64,000 nucleotides of DNA, from NCBI GenBank assembly GCA_937951615.1, contig CALFBH010000041.1, positions 1 to 64,000 on the forward strand. The letters run 5' to 3'. The number at the start of each line of letters is the position of its first letter. The first letter of the stretch is position 1. The position numbers were made by a program, and so were the translations under genes. The notes under the pieces are model-generated. The model worked only from the letters and a program-made list of their open reading frames with translations. It searched no databases and had not been told where the DNA came from. This document shows, piece after piece, positions 1 to 8,405 of the stretch. The stretch comes from an uncultured Saprospiraceae bacterium (GTDB lineage: Bacteria > Bacteroidota > Bacteroidia > Chitinophagales > Saprospiraceae).

Positions 1-119
1 TGGTCGATGGTCGATGGTCGATGGTCGATGGTCGATGGTCGATGGTCGATGGTCGATGGTCGATGGTCGATGGTCGATGGTCGATGGTCGATGGTCGATG
101 GTCGATGGTCGATGGTCGA
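1..119. repeat. 7-bp microsatellite, TGGTCGA x 17
   Basis: Seventeen uninterrupted perfect copies of TGGTCGA fill the start of the window, so the array probably continues upstream. The unit is the core of a dispersed element (GTCGATGGTCGATAG) found at 160-188, 15827-15855, 34465-34613 and 60807-60835, so the array looks like an expanded arm of that element. All three frames are open through it, which produces spurious reading frames. It lies downstream of the gntR stop codon. Confidence 0.97.
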
Positions 120-138
120 GTGCCTTTCGGCACTCGAC
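115..138. repeat. Tight hairpin at the edge of the microsatellite
   Basis: GTCGAGTGCC and GGCACTCGAC form a perfect 10-bp stem around a TTTC loop. The left arm begins inside the last repeat unit of the array. There is no T tract, so it is not a classical intrinsic terminator. Confidence 0.85.
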
Positions 139-159
139 TATATGCTCTTTATGTCCTGT

Positions 160-188
160 CTATGGACTATCGACCATGGACTATGGAC
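160..188 (-). repeat. Dispersed 3'-end element, copy A
   Basis: CTATGGACTATCGACC followed by ATGGACTATGGAC matches copies at 15827, 34585 and 60807. It begins 7 nt past the gntR stop (in the direction of that gene). Together with the array at 1-119 it resembles the inverted pair at 34465-34613, with one arm expanded. Confidence 0.8.
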
Positions 189-195
189 AAACCCT

Positions 196-1209
196 TTAGA
201 GCGATGCTCTTCTGAGCAAAGTTGTCGGTATAATTTCTTTAATGACTTCCCGACGGAGGACGTATTCTGCTGCTTTTTTTCCCATCAGACTAAAATCAGT
301 GGAGACTGTAGTGATGCCTCCGAAAATAATCTCCTTGACTGGCGAATCATTATGCGCTAGTACGCCAACATCTTTCCCCAGCACCAGTCCTCGTTTTTTG
401 CAGTCTTTCAGTAGTTCCCAAAGATCAATGTCTCCAATCGTAAAATATACTGCCCTTTTTTGCACTGTACCTGATATATAACGATGAAGTACAGTTCCCC
501 GAATCTTGAATTCTTCTGTAAATTGTAGAAAGGCTTTCAATAAACCTTTTGGATAATCTACATCCTCTTTGAAAAAAATGATAAACTCTTCAAAGTCTTG
601 TATGCGTTCCAACAACTCGACCAATGCCTGATAGGTTGGTTTTTTGAAGCGTTGGGCTACAAAAGAATAGTCCCCACCCATTTTCTGATAACGATCTATT
701 GTCAATAATTTATTTGGGGAAATTTTTCCTAGTAATTCTTTATTTGCAGGATGTGGAATCGGCGCAACGACATACATACCATAACGGTCAGCAATATTAT
801 TCAGCGTATTTTCATAGACCTCATAATTATTGTGGTGAAAGAAAACATCTATTTGCACCTTGTCTCCTATCGCTTCGCGAAAAGTATTGTAAAAAACCTC
901 CTGAAAGGTATGGAAAGCGTAGAGTAGTAAGGCGACTTTCATAGTTTGGTCTGTCGCTTCATTGGCTACAAAATACCCCAGTCGATTTTTCGATTCTATA
1001 ATGCCTCTGTCTTTGAGTTCGCTGTATGCCTTGACAATTGTCTTTCTGGCAAAGCCCAGTTCTCTGACCATAACATTGACCGAAGGCAACATGCTTCCAT
1101 GTACCAGTATTCTATCATCTATTGAATTAATAATTCCTTTGACCAACTGCTCGTGCTTGGATAATAGCGCGACATCTTCTAATTCCTGTATTTTGTTAAC
1201 TACACTCAT
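196..1209 (-). CDS. GntR-type transcriptional regulator with LacI-like sensor domain
   Basis: A DNA-binding regulator of about 338 residues. Residues 10-75 form a GntR winged helix, with the typical run LPSVNVMVRELGFARKT and a wing around RGIIESKNRLGYFV. The rest resembles a periplasmic-binding/LacI-type effector domain, ending in the familiar segment ITTVSTDFSLMGKKAAEYV. In Bacteroidota such hybrids often control sugar-use genes, but no sugar operon is adjacent here, so the ligand is unknown. I chose the Met at 1209; an in-frame Met five codons upstream (1224) is possible. The leader holds a 10-bp-spaced direct repeat (1240-1257) that could be its own operator. The 3' end abuts repeat copy A and the microsatellite. 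Confidence 0.85.
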   Translation of the reverse strand: MSVVNKIQELEDVALLSKHEQLVKGIINSIDDRILVHGSMLPSVNVMVRELGFARKTIVKAYSELKDRGIIESKNRLGYFVANEATDQTMKVALLLYAFHTFQEVFYNTFREAIGDKVQIDVFFHHNNYEVYENTLNNIADRYGMYVVAPIPHPANKELLGKISPNKLLTIDRYQKMGGDYSFVAQRFKKPTYQALVELLERIQDFEEFIIFFKEDVDYPKGLLKAFLQFTEEFKIRGTVLHRYISGTVQKRAVYFTIGDIDLWELLKDCKKRGLVLGKDVGVLAHNDSPVKEIIFGGITTVSTDFSLMGKKAAEYVLRREVIKEIIPTTLLRRASL

Positions 1210-1239
1210 TTTATATAAAAGCATTTTACATGCACAAGG

Positions 1240-1257
1240 CTATGCTATTCTATGCTA
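1240..1257. promoter_or_regulatory. Direct repeat in the gntR leader, possible operator
   Basis: CTATGCTA is repeated exactly with a 2-nt spacer, giving a 10-bp period or one DNA turn. It lies between the likely -7 box (1266-1273) and the gntR start. Autoregulation is inferred only from position. Confidence 0.35.
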
Positions 1258-1265
1258 CCTACAGG

Positions 1266-1273
1266 CAAATATA
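1266..1273 (-). promoter_or_regulatory. Candidate -7 box for gntR
   Basis: Read on the minus strand the sequence is TATATTTG, an exact match to TAnnTTTG. No TTTG was found at the usual 19-21 nt upstream, so the call is tentative. Confidence 0.4.
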
Positions 1274-1415
1274 TAAAAATATAATTGGATAAAAGTGATT
1301 TTTACGGCAAAAAAGATAGGAATATGGTTATTTTTCAGAATAAAAGACGGGAGGTTGAAGTTTAAAATACTACTTTTAGTATGCACTCAATTTATCCGAT
1401 TTCAAAATTTAAAAA

Positions 1416-1910
1416 ATGAGTAAGCAACTTTTATCTGGTTTTCTCCTATTATCCCTTTGTCTTATCGTTGGTTGCAATTCAGTGATTTTCGTTAAAAAGG
1501 ATAAGATTATTAGAAAAGACTATGGATTTACAGTCTATAGTACACTTCCAGGAGAAGAGTTTTTTGTAGTAGTTAAAGATTCGTCATATCTAAGAAATGT
1601 AGAAAATATATTTGATTCAGGAAAGCTCAAAAAAGGTTTTTCCGTTGGGATGCTTCCCGGATCAAATAAAGTTGAACTTGCAAAGTATGCTACTGCTTAC
1701 ACTGACATGGAATTTGAAGGTACTATTCTTGTAATTCCTTCTTTCGTTTACTATTCATTCAGTCCCCAGATTACTAGGGCATTGGGAAAGCTCGATTCTA
1801 CCAAACCAGTAGTATATCCTACTGAAAAGCGAGAAATAAAATTTAACATTGAAGAAAAGTCATTTTTCATTTATTCAATAAGACCATTTGGGGATTATAT
1901 AATCCATTAA
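1416..1910 (+). CDS. Hypothetical lipoprotein
   Basis: A 164-residue protein with a hydrophobic N-terminal stretch ending in the lipobox LIVGC (Cys20), so it is probably cleaved by signal peptidase II and lipid-anchored. The mature part is short, mixed in charge and rich in aromatic residues near its C-terminus. I recognise no family. It is divergent from gntR, with about 200 nt between them, so both could share control. A small perfect hairpin (ATACTA-CTTT-TAGTAT) lies about 40 nt before the start. A repeat of the CTGGGTTGCGCATC family begins 15 nt after the stop. Confidence 0.7.
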   Translation: MSKQLLSGFLLLSLCLIVGCNSVIFVKKDKIIRKDYGFTVYSTLPGEEFFVVVKDSSYLRNVENIFDSGKLKKGFSVGMLPGSNKVELAKYATAYTDMEFEGTILVIPSFVYYSFSPQITRALGKLDSTKPVVYPTEKREIKFNIEEKSFFIYSIRPFGDYIIH

Positions 1911-1925
1911 AAAACTTAGGCTGAA

Positions 1926-1954
1926 CTGGGTTGCGCATCGGGACGTTTCTAGAA
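1926..1954 (+). repeat. CTGGGTTGCGCATC 3'-end repeat, copy 1
   Basis: A 29-nt element beginning CTGGGTTGCGCATCGGGACG and ending in GAA. Related copies lie at 12352-12380 and 57551-57579. All three are on the plus strand, 5-18 nt behind the stop codon of a plus-strand gene. Confidence 0.8.
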
Positions 1955-2025
1955 TCACAAAGAGTATTGCTGTCATAAAAGTTAACAACCTCACGTTAAA
2001 ACAAATAAATTCATTTGTGAAATTT

Positions 2026-2056
2026 TTTGTTTTCGCGTATAAAATCATTAATTTTG
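2026..2056 (+). promoter_or_regulatory. Bacteroidota promoter for the Rpn-type nuclease gene
   Basis: TTTG (2026-2029), 19 nt, then TAATTTTG (2049-2056): a full match to TTTG-N19-TAnnTTTG. The box ends 4 nt before the ATG at 2061, so transcription would begin at or next to the start codon. Confidence 0.7.
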
Positions 2057-2060
2057 CAGT

Positions 2061-3089
2061 ATGGAAGATTCAAATAGATTCATTTCACTGCTCTCTGACT
2101 ATGGCTTTAAAATAACCTTTGCTGATGAGACGAATACTTTGTTTTTAAGAAAATCCTTACAAGCACTCATTCAAAGTCCTTGTGAGATTAAGACGATTGA
2201 GTTTTTACGGAATGAATTTCCTGGTATCACTGAAGACGCACGAGGCGGACTTTACGACCTCTTTTGTCAGGACGAAAAAGGGAATTCATTTATTGTAGAA
2301 ATGCAGCTTGGTCATTATAAACACTTTATCCAAAGAGCTAAATTTTATGCTTTTCATCGTTTCAATACCTTGGTCGAACGTGGCAAATATAAGTTTGATA
2401 ACTTGACGCCTATCTACTGTATTGGTTTTCTGGCGAAAAATATTTTCCCTGAATCTGAACAATATTACCACTTTGCAACGTTAAAAAACCAGATAGGCGA
2501 AGAATTAGACCGCCAAATCGTGCATGTCATCGTAGAAATTGATAAATTTGACAAAGGGAGAACAACAATTGATTCCGATTTAGATAAACTGATTTATATT
2601 ATGAAACAATCAGACACCATACAAAATAGCAGCCAACTACCCGATTTTGCGGAAGAAGATTGGATTGAACAGGCACTTAAAAAAGTAGACAAAAGCAAAA
2701 TGACACCGGAACAGCGGATGTTTTTTGAGTTTGCTATGGCTAAGAAAGGAAGTCTTCTTGAAATGGAAGAAGAAGAAAACAGAATAAAAGAAGAAGAAAC
2801 TAGAAAAAGAGTACAAGAAGCCGAAAGTAGAACGCAAGAAGCTGAAAGCAAGAGAAAAGAAGCCGAAAGCAAGAGAAAAGAAGCCGAAAGCAAGAGAAAA
2901 GAAGCCGAAAGCAAGAGAAAAGAAGCTGAAAGCAAGAGAAAAGAAGCTGAAAGCAAAAAGAAAGCAGCAGAAAGCAAGTTGCTAACAGAGAAAAAACAGG
3001 TGGCAATTAAACTAAAAGAAAAAGCGATGTCAGTAAAAGATATTGCCGAAGTGACTGGGCTTTCTATTCCGGAAATTGAGCGTTTGTAA
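2061..3089 (+). CDS. Rpn family nuclease / PD-(D/E)XK putative transposase
   Basis: A 342-residue member of the Rpn/PDDEXK family, named for recombination-promoting nucleases. The N-terminal start (RFISLLSDYGFKITFADE) is typical. The nuclease signature appears around residues 66-82 as D in YDLFCQDEKG and the E-x-Q of FIVEMQ. The middle contains a conserved YYHF region. Residues 235-315 are a charged coiled coil made of near-identical seven-residue repeats (ESKRKEA). The C-terminus (KEKAMSVKDIAEVTGLSIPEI) is a short helix-turn-helix-like tail common in this family. The gene stands alone behind a strong promoter. Its role in the cell is not established; these genes are often multicopy. Confidence 0.85.
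   Translation: MEDSNRFISLLSDYGFKITFADETNTLFLRKSLQALIQSPCEIKTIEFLRNEFPGITEDARGGLYDLFCQDEKGNSFIVEMQLGHYKHFIQRAKFYAFHRFNTLVERGKYKFDNLTPIYCIGFLAKNIFPESEQYYHFATLKNQIGEELDRQIVHVIVEIDKFDKGRTTIDSDLDKLIYIMKQSDTIQNSSQLPDFAEEDWIEQALKKVDKSKMTPEQRMFFEFAMAKKGSLLEMEEEENRIKEEETRKRVQEAESRTQEAESKRKEAESKRKEAESKRKEAESKRKEAESKRKEAESKKKAAESKLLTEKKQVAIKLKEKAMSVKDIAEVTGLSIPEIERL
2844..2948 (+). repeat. 21-bp coding repeat, five copies
   Basis: GAAAGCAAGAGAAAAGAAGC plus one base is repeated five times in tandem within the Rpn gene, followed by a partial sixth copy. It encodes the heptad ESKRKEA. Copy number is likely to vary between strains without breaking the frame. Confidence 0.95.
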
Positions 3090-3123
3090 TTTATACTCAG
3101 TTAGCCTACTCGACTACACATAT

Positions 3124-4206
3124 CTACTTTTGCGCCCTTGCAATCAGCCAGAGTGTTACTGTCATAAAAATCAGGTTGGGAATCCAGACGCCGATTTGAG
3201 GTGGTAGCCCAGCATTGGTGGAAAAAGTCATGGAGAATTTGGAGAGGAAAATATACATTCCGCCGAGTCCGGCCCCCAATGCCAAATGTAAGCCCATCCC
3301 TCCTCGTACTTTGCGTGAGGCTACTGCCAAACCAATAAGCGTCAAGATAAAAATGCTGAAAGGTTCTGCACTTCTGCGGTGTCTTTCGACTTCATATTTT
3401 TCGTAATTTTCTGCACCGCGTTGGCGTTCTCTATCTATGAATACTTTCAATTCGGGGGTCGTCATTGCTTCTTTGAGGTTGTCACGCCGTTCTATATCAG
3501 CTGGGGTAAATGCCAGCATGGTGTCCATTTTTGTTCCATCCACTAAGGACTCATCCATACCATTGATATAGCGAACTCTATAGTTGCTGATGCGCCATTT
3601 GCCTTCCTTGCCACGCCACTGAATACGGGGTGCTATGAGTTTGGATTTGAGTTGATTGTCTTTTATTTTTTCTATGGTAAAATCATGTCCGACGCTGTCG
3701 CGGATACTGTATCTACGAATGTATATTTTGGTGCTGTCATCCAAAAACATGTGGATGTCTTTGGTTTTATTGTCGTAATTGTGCTTCCAAATATAGGTAT
3801 TTTCAAAGTTCGTTCTCGCCTTATTGCCTTCTGGAATGAGGTAGTGGTTTGCGCCAAAATGCAGACCCGCTACAACTGCGGCGGAAAACATATAAGGTAC
3901 GACCAGTCGATAAAAACTGACTCCGCCACCTATCATGGAAATAATCTCGGAATTATAAGCCATTCGGGACGTAAAAAAAATCGTTGTGATAAGCGCGTAG
4001 AGCGGCCAAAGCAGTCCATTGATGAATGGAATATAATTGAGGTAATAATCCCAAAATATAGCTCCTGATGGAATATCTTCTTCTATAAAGTCGTCTATCT
4101 TCTCACTGAAATCAATCACCACAGCAATCAACGAAAAGATGAGTGCCATAAAGAAGAAAGTCGTCAGGTACTTTCGGATGATATATTTATCGAGTGTTTT
4201 GAACAT
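3124..4206 (-). CDS. lptG: LptF/LptG family permease (YjgP/YjgQ)
   Basis: A 360-residue inner-membrane subunit of the lipopolysaccharide export ABC transporter, which hands LPS to the periplasmic bridge. The N-terminal sequence (LDKYIIRKYLTTFFFM) and the paired membrane spans at about 13-35 and 55-80, a third near 100-120, then a large periplasmic domain and three C-terminal spans (about 275-355) match the family. The segment MAYNSEIISMIGGGVSF is the conserved coupling region. It lies 58 nt downstream of tgt on the same strand, an arrangement common in Bacteroidota. F and G paralogues are hard to separate by eye; I use lptG because of the tgt neighbour. Confidence 0.85.
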   Translation of the reverse strand: MFKTLDKYIIRKYLTTFFFMALIFSLIAVVIDFSEKIDDFIEEDIPSGAIFWDYYLNYIPFINGLLWPLYALITTIFFTSRMAYNSEIISMIGGGVSFYRLVVPYMFSAAVVAGLHFGANHYLIPEGNKARTNFENTYIWKHNYDNKTKDIHMFLDDSTKIYIRRYSIRDSVGHDFTIEKIKDNQLKSKLIAPRIQWRGKEGKWRISNYRVRYINGMDESLVDGTKMDTMLAFTPADIERRDNLKEAMTTPELKVFIDRERQRGAENYEKYEVERHRRSAEPFSIFILTLIGLAVASRKVRGGMGLHLALGAGLGGMYIFLSKFSMTFSTNAGLPPQIGVWIPNLIFMTVTLWLIARAQK

Positions 4207-4264
4207 TAAATTGAAAATCTAAAAATAAAAGCACCAAATTCCAAAGAAAAATTTATTGCTACTG

Positions 4265-5395
4265 CTATAGGCGAACAGCCAATTGTTGTACCATTTTATT
4301 TTTCCAGCTTGCAAAATCACCTGCTGCAATATGTTTTCGGGCTTCGCCCATTAACCAAAGATAAAAACTCAGGTTGTGCAGACTAGCAATTTGTGCCCCT
4401 AATATTTCTTTACTGTGTATCAAATGACGAAGATAGGCTTTATTATAAAAACGGCTCGTAGGACAAGGCCCATCGGCATCAATCGGACTAAAATCAGCCG
4501 CCCATTTTTTATTTTTAATATTCATAATGCCATTTGCCGTGTAGAGCGTCCCATGTCTGGCATTGCGGGTAGGTAACACGCAGTCAAACATATCCACACC
4601 CAACGCAATACATTCCAGCAGATTGACGGGTGTGCCAACACCCATCAGGTAGCGGGGTTTGTCTTTGGGTAAAATACCGCAGACCAATTCAGTCGTTTCA
4701 TACAGCATCTCAGCAGGCTCACCGACAGACAGACCACCAATCGCATTACCTGCTCGTTGAAATGAGGCAATGGTTTCAGCTGATATTTTCCTCAATTCTT
4801 TATAGGTACTGCCTTGTACAATGGGAAATAAAGTCTGTTCATAACCATATAATCCTTCCGTACTGTCAAAACGGTCGCAACAGCGTTTGAGCCAACGGTG
4901 TGTCATTTCCATCGACTCACGGGCATAAGTGTATTCGCAAGGATAGGGTGTACATTCATCAAATGCCATGATGATGTCTGCACCAATCTGACGCTGAATG
5001 TCCATCACATTTTCGGGCGTAAAAACGTGTTTTGAACCGTCTATATGAGATTGAAAGGTTACGCCTTCTTCTTTTATTTTTCGGCGTCCACTTAGTGAAT
5101 AGACCTGATAACCACCACTATCTGTCAGCATAGGTTTGTCCCAACCATTAAATTTGTGCAAGCCGCCGCCTGCTTGTAAAACGTCCATACCAGGACGCAG
5201 ATACAAGTGGTAAGTATTCCCCAGAATAATCTGTGCTTGAATATCTTGTTTTAATTCGTGCTGGTGCACGCCCTTCACAGTAGCTGCTGTACCGACCGGC
5301 ATAAATATAGGTGTCTGGATTTCTCCATGCGCCGTTTCGAGCAGCCCGCTACGCGCATTTGATCCGGAATCAGTATGTTCAATGGTAAATTTCAT
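4265..5395 (-). CDS. tgt: Queuine tRNA-ribosyltransferase
   Basis: Exchanges guanine-34 of GUN-anticodon tRNAs for a 7-deazaguanine during queuosine synthesis. The 376-residue sequence has the start MKFTIEHTDSGSNARSG, the catalytic loop LTDSGGYQVYSL with Asp92, and the nucleophile region MFDCVLPTRNARHG. The zinc site is unusual: the expected CxCxxC before the conserved AYLRHL is replaced by GPCPTS, leaving one of three cysteines, while the downstream His (IASLHNL) remains. I recall reduced zinc sites in other Bacteroidota Tgt proteins, so this may be a lineage trait. The Met at 5395 matches relatives better than one four codons upstream. Confidence 0.92.
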   Translation of the reverse strand: MKFTIEHTDSGSNARSGLLETAHGEIQTPIFMPVGTAATVKGVHQHELKQDIQAQIILGNTYHLYLRPGMDVLQAGGGLHKFNGWDKPMLTDSGGYQVYSLSGRRKIKEEGVTFQSHIDGSKHVFTPENVMDIQRQIGADIIMAFDECTPYPCEYTYARESMEMTHRWLKRCCDRFDSTEGLYGYEQTLFPIVQGSTYKELRKISAETIASFQRAGNAIGGLSVGEPAEMLYETTELVCGILPKDKPRYLMGVGTPVNLLECIALGVDMFDCVLPTRNARHGTLYTANGIMNIKNKKWAADFSPIDADGPCPTSRFYNKAYLRHLIHSKEILGAQIASLHNLSFYLWLMGEARKHIAAGDFASWKNKMVQQLAVRL

Positions 5396-5465
5396 ATCGA
5401 AAGGCAAAAGTAGGCTTTCAATAGGAGAACAGAAAGTATTGGTGGGAGGATTATGATTTTTTTAA

Positions 5466-5515
5466 TTTTCAGAACCGTAGGGGTAATTCATGAATTGCCC
5501 CTACGGTTCTGAAAA
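5466..5515. repeat. 50-bp near-perfect palindrome behind the lysyl-oxidase-like gene
   Basis: Two 25-nt arms, starting TTTTCAGAACCGTAGGGG, pair with a single T-G wobble. The centre AATTCATGAATT is itself palindromic. It begins 2 nt after the stop of the minus-strand gene at 5518. There is no downstream U tract in either direction, so termination by the usual mechanism is doubtful; it looks like a REP-type repeat. Confidence 0.9.
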
Positions 5516-5517
5516 AA

Positions 5518-6237
5518 TTATTTAGGCACTCTGGAAGACACGCCATTATTGGCATCCCAGATGGCCTTGTCTGCGCCATTTACTTCGCCATCCATATTGA
5601 GGTCGGGGATGTAATAGCTTCCGAAAAAGCCATTATCTTGTAGCCATATTGCTTTATCAAAGCTCGAAATATCGTAGCTCGGGAAGTCCATCTGATCAGC
5701 ATCACCAGCATACATCGCCCACAGTCCACCGTATAATTGTTTTTGTCCGAAGCTGGTGGCATCTTTATAACTGTCAGCAGTACCGAAGTCGTAGTTGAGT
5801 ACGCCATTTGTAATCGGTACTGGCACAGGTGACATGACGCCCATGTGATTGCGATGCTCAACGACTACATAGACTGCATTGAGTGTAGGGTCTGTGGGTA
5901 AGGCACATCGATCTGGAAAATACATGCTACCATCCTGCATAAATAAGGCGGCCGTTTTCGCAATTTCTGTATTACTTGCAATGCTTGTTCTTAAGCTGAC
6001 CAATCCCCAATCTACCATATTCGCTGTATAATCTGCATCCGTCCAAGCTGCTCCTTCTGTTCCATTATAATCCCAGGGCGCAATGCTGTAAGGTTGTCCC
6101 TCAGGCGTCGGAGTGACTAGAGGGTTTGTAGGCGTTTGCCCAGGCAAGATGCCCCTTAGCGTGTTTAATGTTGTTCTCATTCTTGTGGTTGCGGCATCAT
6201 AAGCACCTTCGAGCCAAGCCTGAATATTGAGTTCAAC
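5518..6237 (-). other. VPK C-terminal module, copy 1 (about 240 residues)
   Basis: Residues 648-886 of the lysyl-oxidase-like protein. Shared landmarks with the modules at 27685-28383 and 56895-57542 include WLEGAYD, LPGQ, a PW-x-Y motif, VDWxLVS, NTEIAKTAAL, VVEHRNHMGVM, a YDF motif, SYKDATS(F/Y)GQK, two calcium-loop-like repeats (YDISSFDKAIW and DLNMDGEVNGADKAIW), and the last residues SSRVPK. Confidence 0.85.
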
Positions 6238-8178
6238 ACAACTCGGTTCTACTGTAATATTGACCACTGCATTATCGCACATTGAAACATCGCTGCTACC
6301 GCCAGGAATATCATAAGTAATAAATAATCTCGGTGCTAGTGATGCGCTGCCGTTATAACTTTCTGCTACACGACTTCCTGCACCTTCAATAATAAATAAC
6401 ATCGCATTACCGCTTTGCCAGCCTGACTGGTCTATCAATTCCTGCACAACTGCACTAAAATCAGCACTATTATAAGCATTGCTGGTCGTCCAGGGTGGTA
6501 TATTATTCCAGGCAGCTGCTGCATTTGTTTTTGTTTTGGAACTAATGCTATTTGAACTAGTAGAAATTGTTCCTGGATTAGGACTCAATTCTCCGCTAAT
6601 TGTTAGTGAAGTCGCCTGGCTGTCGCTTTCATCTGCTGTAAAGCGAATATAGGCATTTGTGACAACTGCTCCAGCCGGAATAGTCACCCCTGTATAGCGT
6701 AGCGCTACATCGCTATACGATTCACTCCCGCCATCCATCATATCCAAATCTGTACTCGAATTAATCATCGAACCATCTGCAAATTCTTCCGCATCATCCA
6801 CTCCTGATGCAATTTGTCCAGTGTAAGTCTCTGTAGTAGGCGGAGTCACGAATGTCGCATCATCACAAGCTTGATAAATGAAACTGTCTGAACCAACAAA
6901 TCCCGTATTAGGCGTATAGGTGAATGAACCGTCTGTATTCAGTGTTAGTGTTCCATTAGTCGGTCCGGCAACTGGGATAGAATTGACAATCAGGTTATTT
7001 CCATCAGGATCATTATCATTGCTCAACACATTTTCCGTAAGGACATTATTTTCTTCTACTGTAAAATCATCATTTACAATATTAGGTGCATTATTGCACA
7101 CTTCTGCGCTGACGGTCAGTGCCTGTGTAGTTTCTGTTCCACAAGGCGTAGTAACCGTGCAGGTGTAAGTCCCAGAGTCTGTAACAGTAATGTTTCGTGT
7201 TGTTGCTCCATTTGACCACATATAAGCTGTACCAGGTTCAGAAACGGACAATTCTACACTTTCGCCATCACAGAAGACAGTTCCCCCAGTTGCTATAATA
7301 GTAGGATTTAAAGTAATAGACCCCGGATTGTTTTGTTCGGTAATCGTAATAGGCGCGACCATGACATTATCATCTTCATTTTCTTCTAACAAAACATTAT
7401 GCGGATCTACTTCTACTACAATCATATAATCGCCATTGCAGACGTCATTGGGAATTGTGATAAACATGCCATCCAGATAATGATAGTAAATATCTGTCCA
7501 GCCTGCGCTGATTCCCTGATTCGTCACACCACAGGAATATTGTCCGCCTCCCAGTCCATAATTGGGCGCGTCGGTCGTTAGGGTATTATCATTATCATCT
7601 TTACAATGTCCATTATAATATGTACAACTTCCATAGTCCATCAGGCAAAAGCCGAGCTTCGCGCCTTCGCCGACAATTGCCCAGTTGAGCGGATTGGGTT
7701 CATTAGGATCAGGAATGCGGAGGCTATATACACCCCAGTCATCAAAATGCGAATGGTTGTGCGTAGGATGATAAGTCATCGTGCCTGCCCAGCGATCTTC
7801 ATAAGTCATTGTATTTCCCTGTTTTCGGTAAATACGTTGTTTGACCAACTGGCTTGGCGTGCTTCCATCGGGGCAGACTGTAATATTGCTATTAAAAAAA
7901 GTATCTACTCCGCAGACCAAATCGTCTGTAGCGATGACGCGCAATGGCCCGTGTCCTACATTTGGCGTGGATACAGACACTCTTAATTCACCTGGTGATT
8001 CAGGGTTTACATCTGAATCAACCAGCAGATCATAAGACAATTTGATGTTGGGTAAAAGGTAACAATCTGTGCTGCCGTCTTTGCAGACGCAGCCAGAAGC
8101 ATCACTAACCGTACAGGGTTGTGCAAAAAACCATGCGGGCAGCATTAGCATAAACAAGGTAAGTAGTTTGATTTTCAT
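5518..8178 (-). CDS. Secreted lysyl-oxidase-like protein with VPK C-terminal module
   Basis: An 886-residue exported protein (signal peptide 1-20, ending WFFAQ). Residues 40-280 match animal lysyl oxidases: copper-binding HPTHNHSH (His137, 140, 142, 144) has exactly the H-x2-H-x-H-x-H spacing of the family. Lys174 in AKLGFCLMD and Tyr231 in WTDIYYHY align with the pair that forms the lysine tyrosylquinone cofactor. The protein should therefore oxidise amines or peptidyl lysine outside the cell; substrate unknown. Next come an Ig-like domain (285-360), a cadherin-like domain (365-440), a beta-rich domain (453-623) and the shared module (648-886) with dockerin-like loops ending SSRVPK. The nearest same-strand gene is tgt, after a 50-bp palindrome, so it is probably transcribed alone. 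Confidence 0.85.
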   Translation of the reverse strand: MKIKLLTLFMLMLPAWFFAQPCTVSDASGCVCKDGSTDCYLLPNIKLSYDLLVDSDVNPESPGELRVSVSTPNVGHGPLRVIATDDLVCGVDTFFNSNITVCPDGSTPSQLVKQRIYRKQGNTMTYEDRWAGTMTYHPTHNHSHFDDWGVYSLRIPDPNEPNPLNWAIVGEGAKLGFCLMDYGSCTYYNGHCKDDNDNTLTTDAPNYGLGGGQYSCGVTNQGISAGWTDIYYHYLDGMFITIPNDVCNGDYMIVVEVDPHNVLLEENEDDNVMVAPITITEQNNPGSITLNPTIIATGGTVFCDGESVELSVSEPGTAYMWSNGATTRNITVTDSGTYTCTVTTPCGTETTQALTVSAEVCNNAPNIVNDDFTVEENNVLTENVLSNDNDPDGNNLIVNSIPVAGPTNGTLTLNTDGSFTYTPNTGFVGSDSFIYQACDDATFVTPPTTETYTGQIASGVDDAEEFADGSMINSSTDLDMMDGGSESYSDVALRYTGVTIPAGAVVTNAYIRFTADESDSQATSLTISGELSPNPGTISTSSNSISSKTKTNAAAAWNNIPPWTTSNAYNSADFSAVVQELIDQSGWQSGNAMLFIIEGAGSRVAESYNGSASLAPRLFITYDIPGGSSDVSMCDNAVVNITVEPSCVELNIQAWLEGAYDAATTRMRTTLNTLRGILPGQTPTNPLVTPTPEGQPYSIAPWDYNGTEGAAWTDADYTANMVDWGLVSLRTSIASNTEIAKTAALFMQDGSMYFPDRCALPTDPTLNAVYVVVEHRNHMGVMSPVPVPITNGVLNYDFGTADSYKDATSFGQKQLYGGLWAMYAGDADQMDFPSYDISSFDKAIWLQDNGFFGSYYIPDLNMDGEVNGADKAIWDANNGVSSRVPK

Positions 8179-8405
8179 AAGAATATTTATTTGAATGAGT
8201 ATTTATTGGGTTACTGACCCCAAATATACTTTATTCTTGACACTTAATTCAAGCTTCTTCCTTTTAATTCAATCATTATAATGCATCAAAATATTGTAAA
8301 TACAATTTAAAAAGAGGTGAAATAAGTAATCGTCAAATTATGATTATTTAGCACGTTTGCCTACTTTGTGAGACCTATTTTACATGCTAATCCAAAACCT
8401 ATTTT

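Noticed and set aside
1-119. CRISPR-like array
   Set aside because: Units are 7 bp with no spacers; no cas genes are present.
7-360. Overlapping open frames across the TGGTCGA array
   Set aside because: They exist only because a 7-bp unit without stop codons is open in all frames; their residues are pure repeat translation and they run antisense into gntR.
2594-3006. Leucine/serine-rich antisense frames opposite the Rpn coiled-coil repeats
   Set aside because: They mirror the 21-bp coding repeat on the other strand and lack a promoter or any family likeness.
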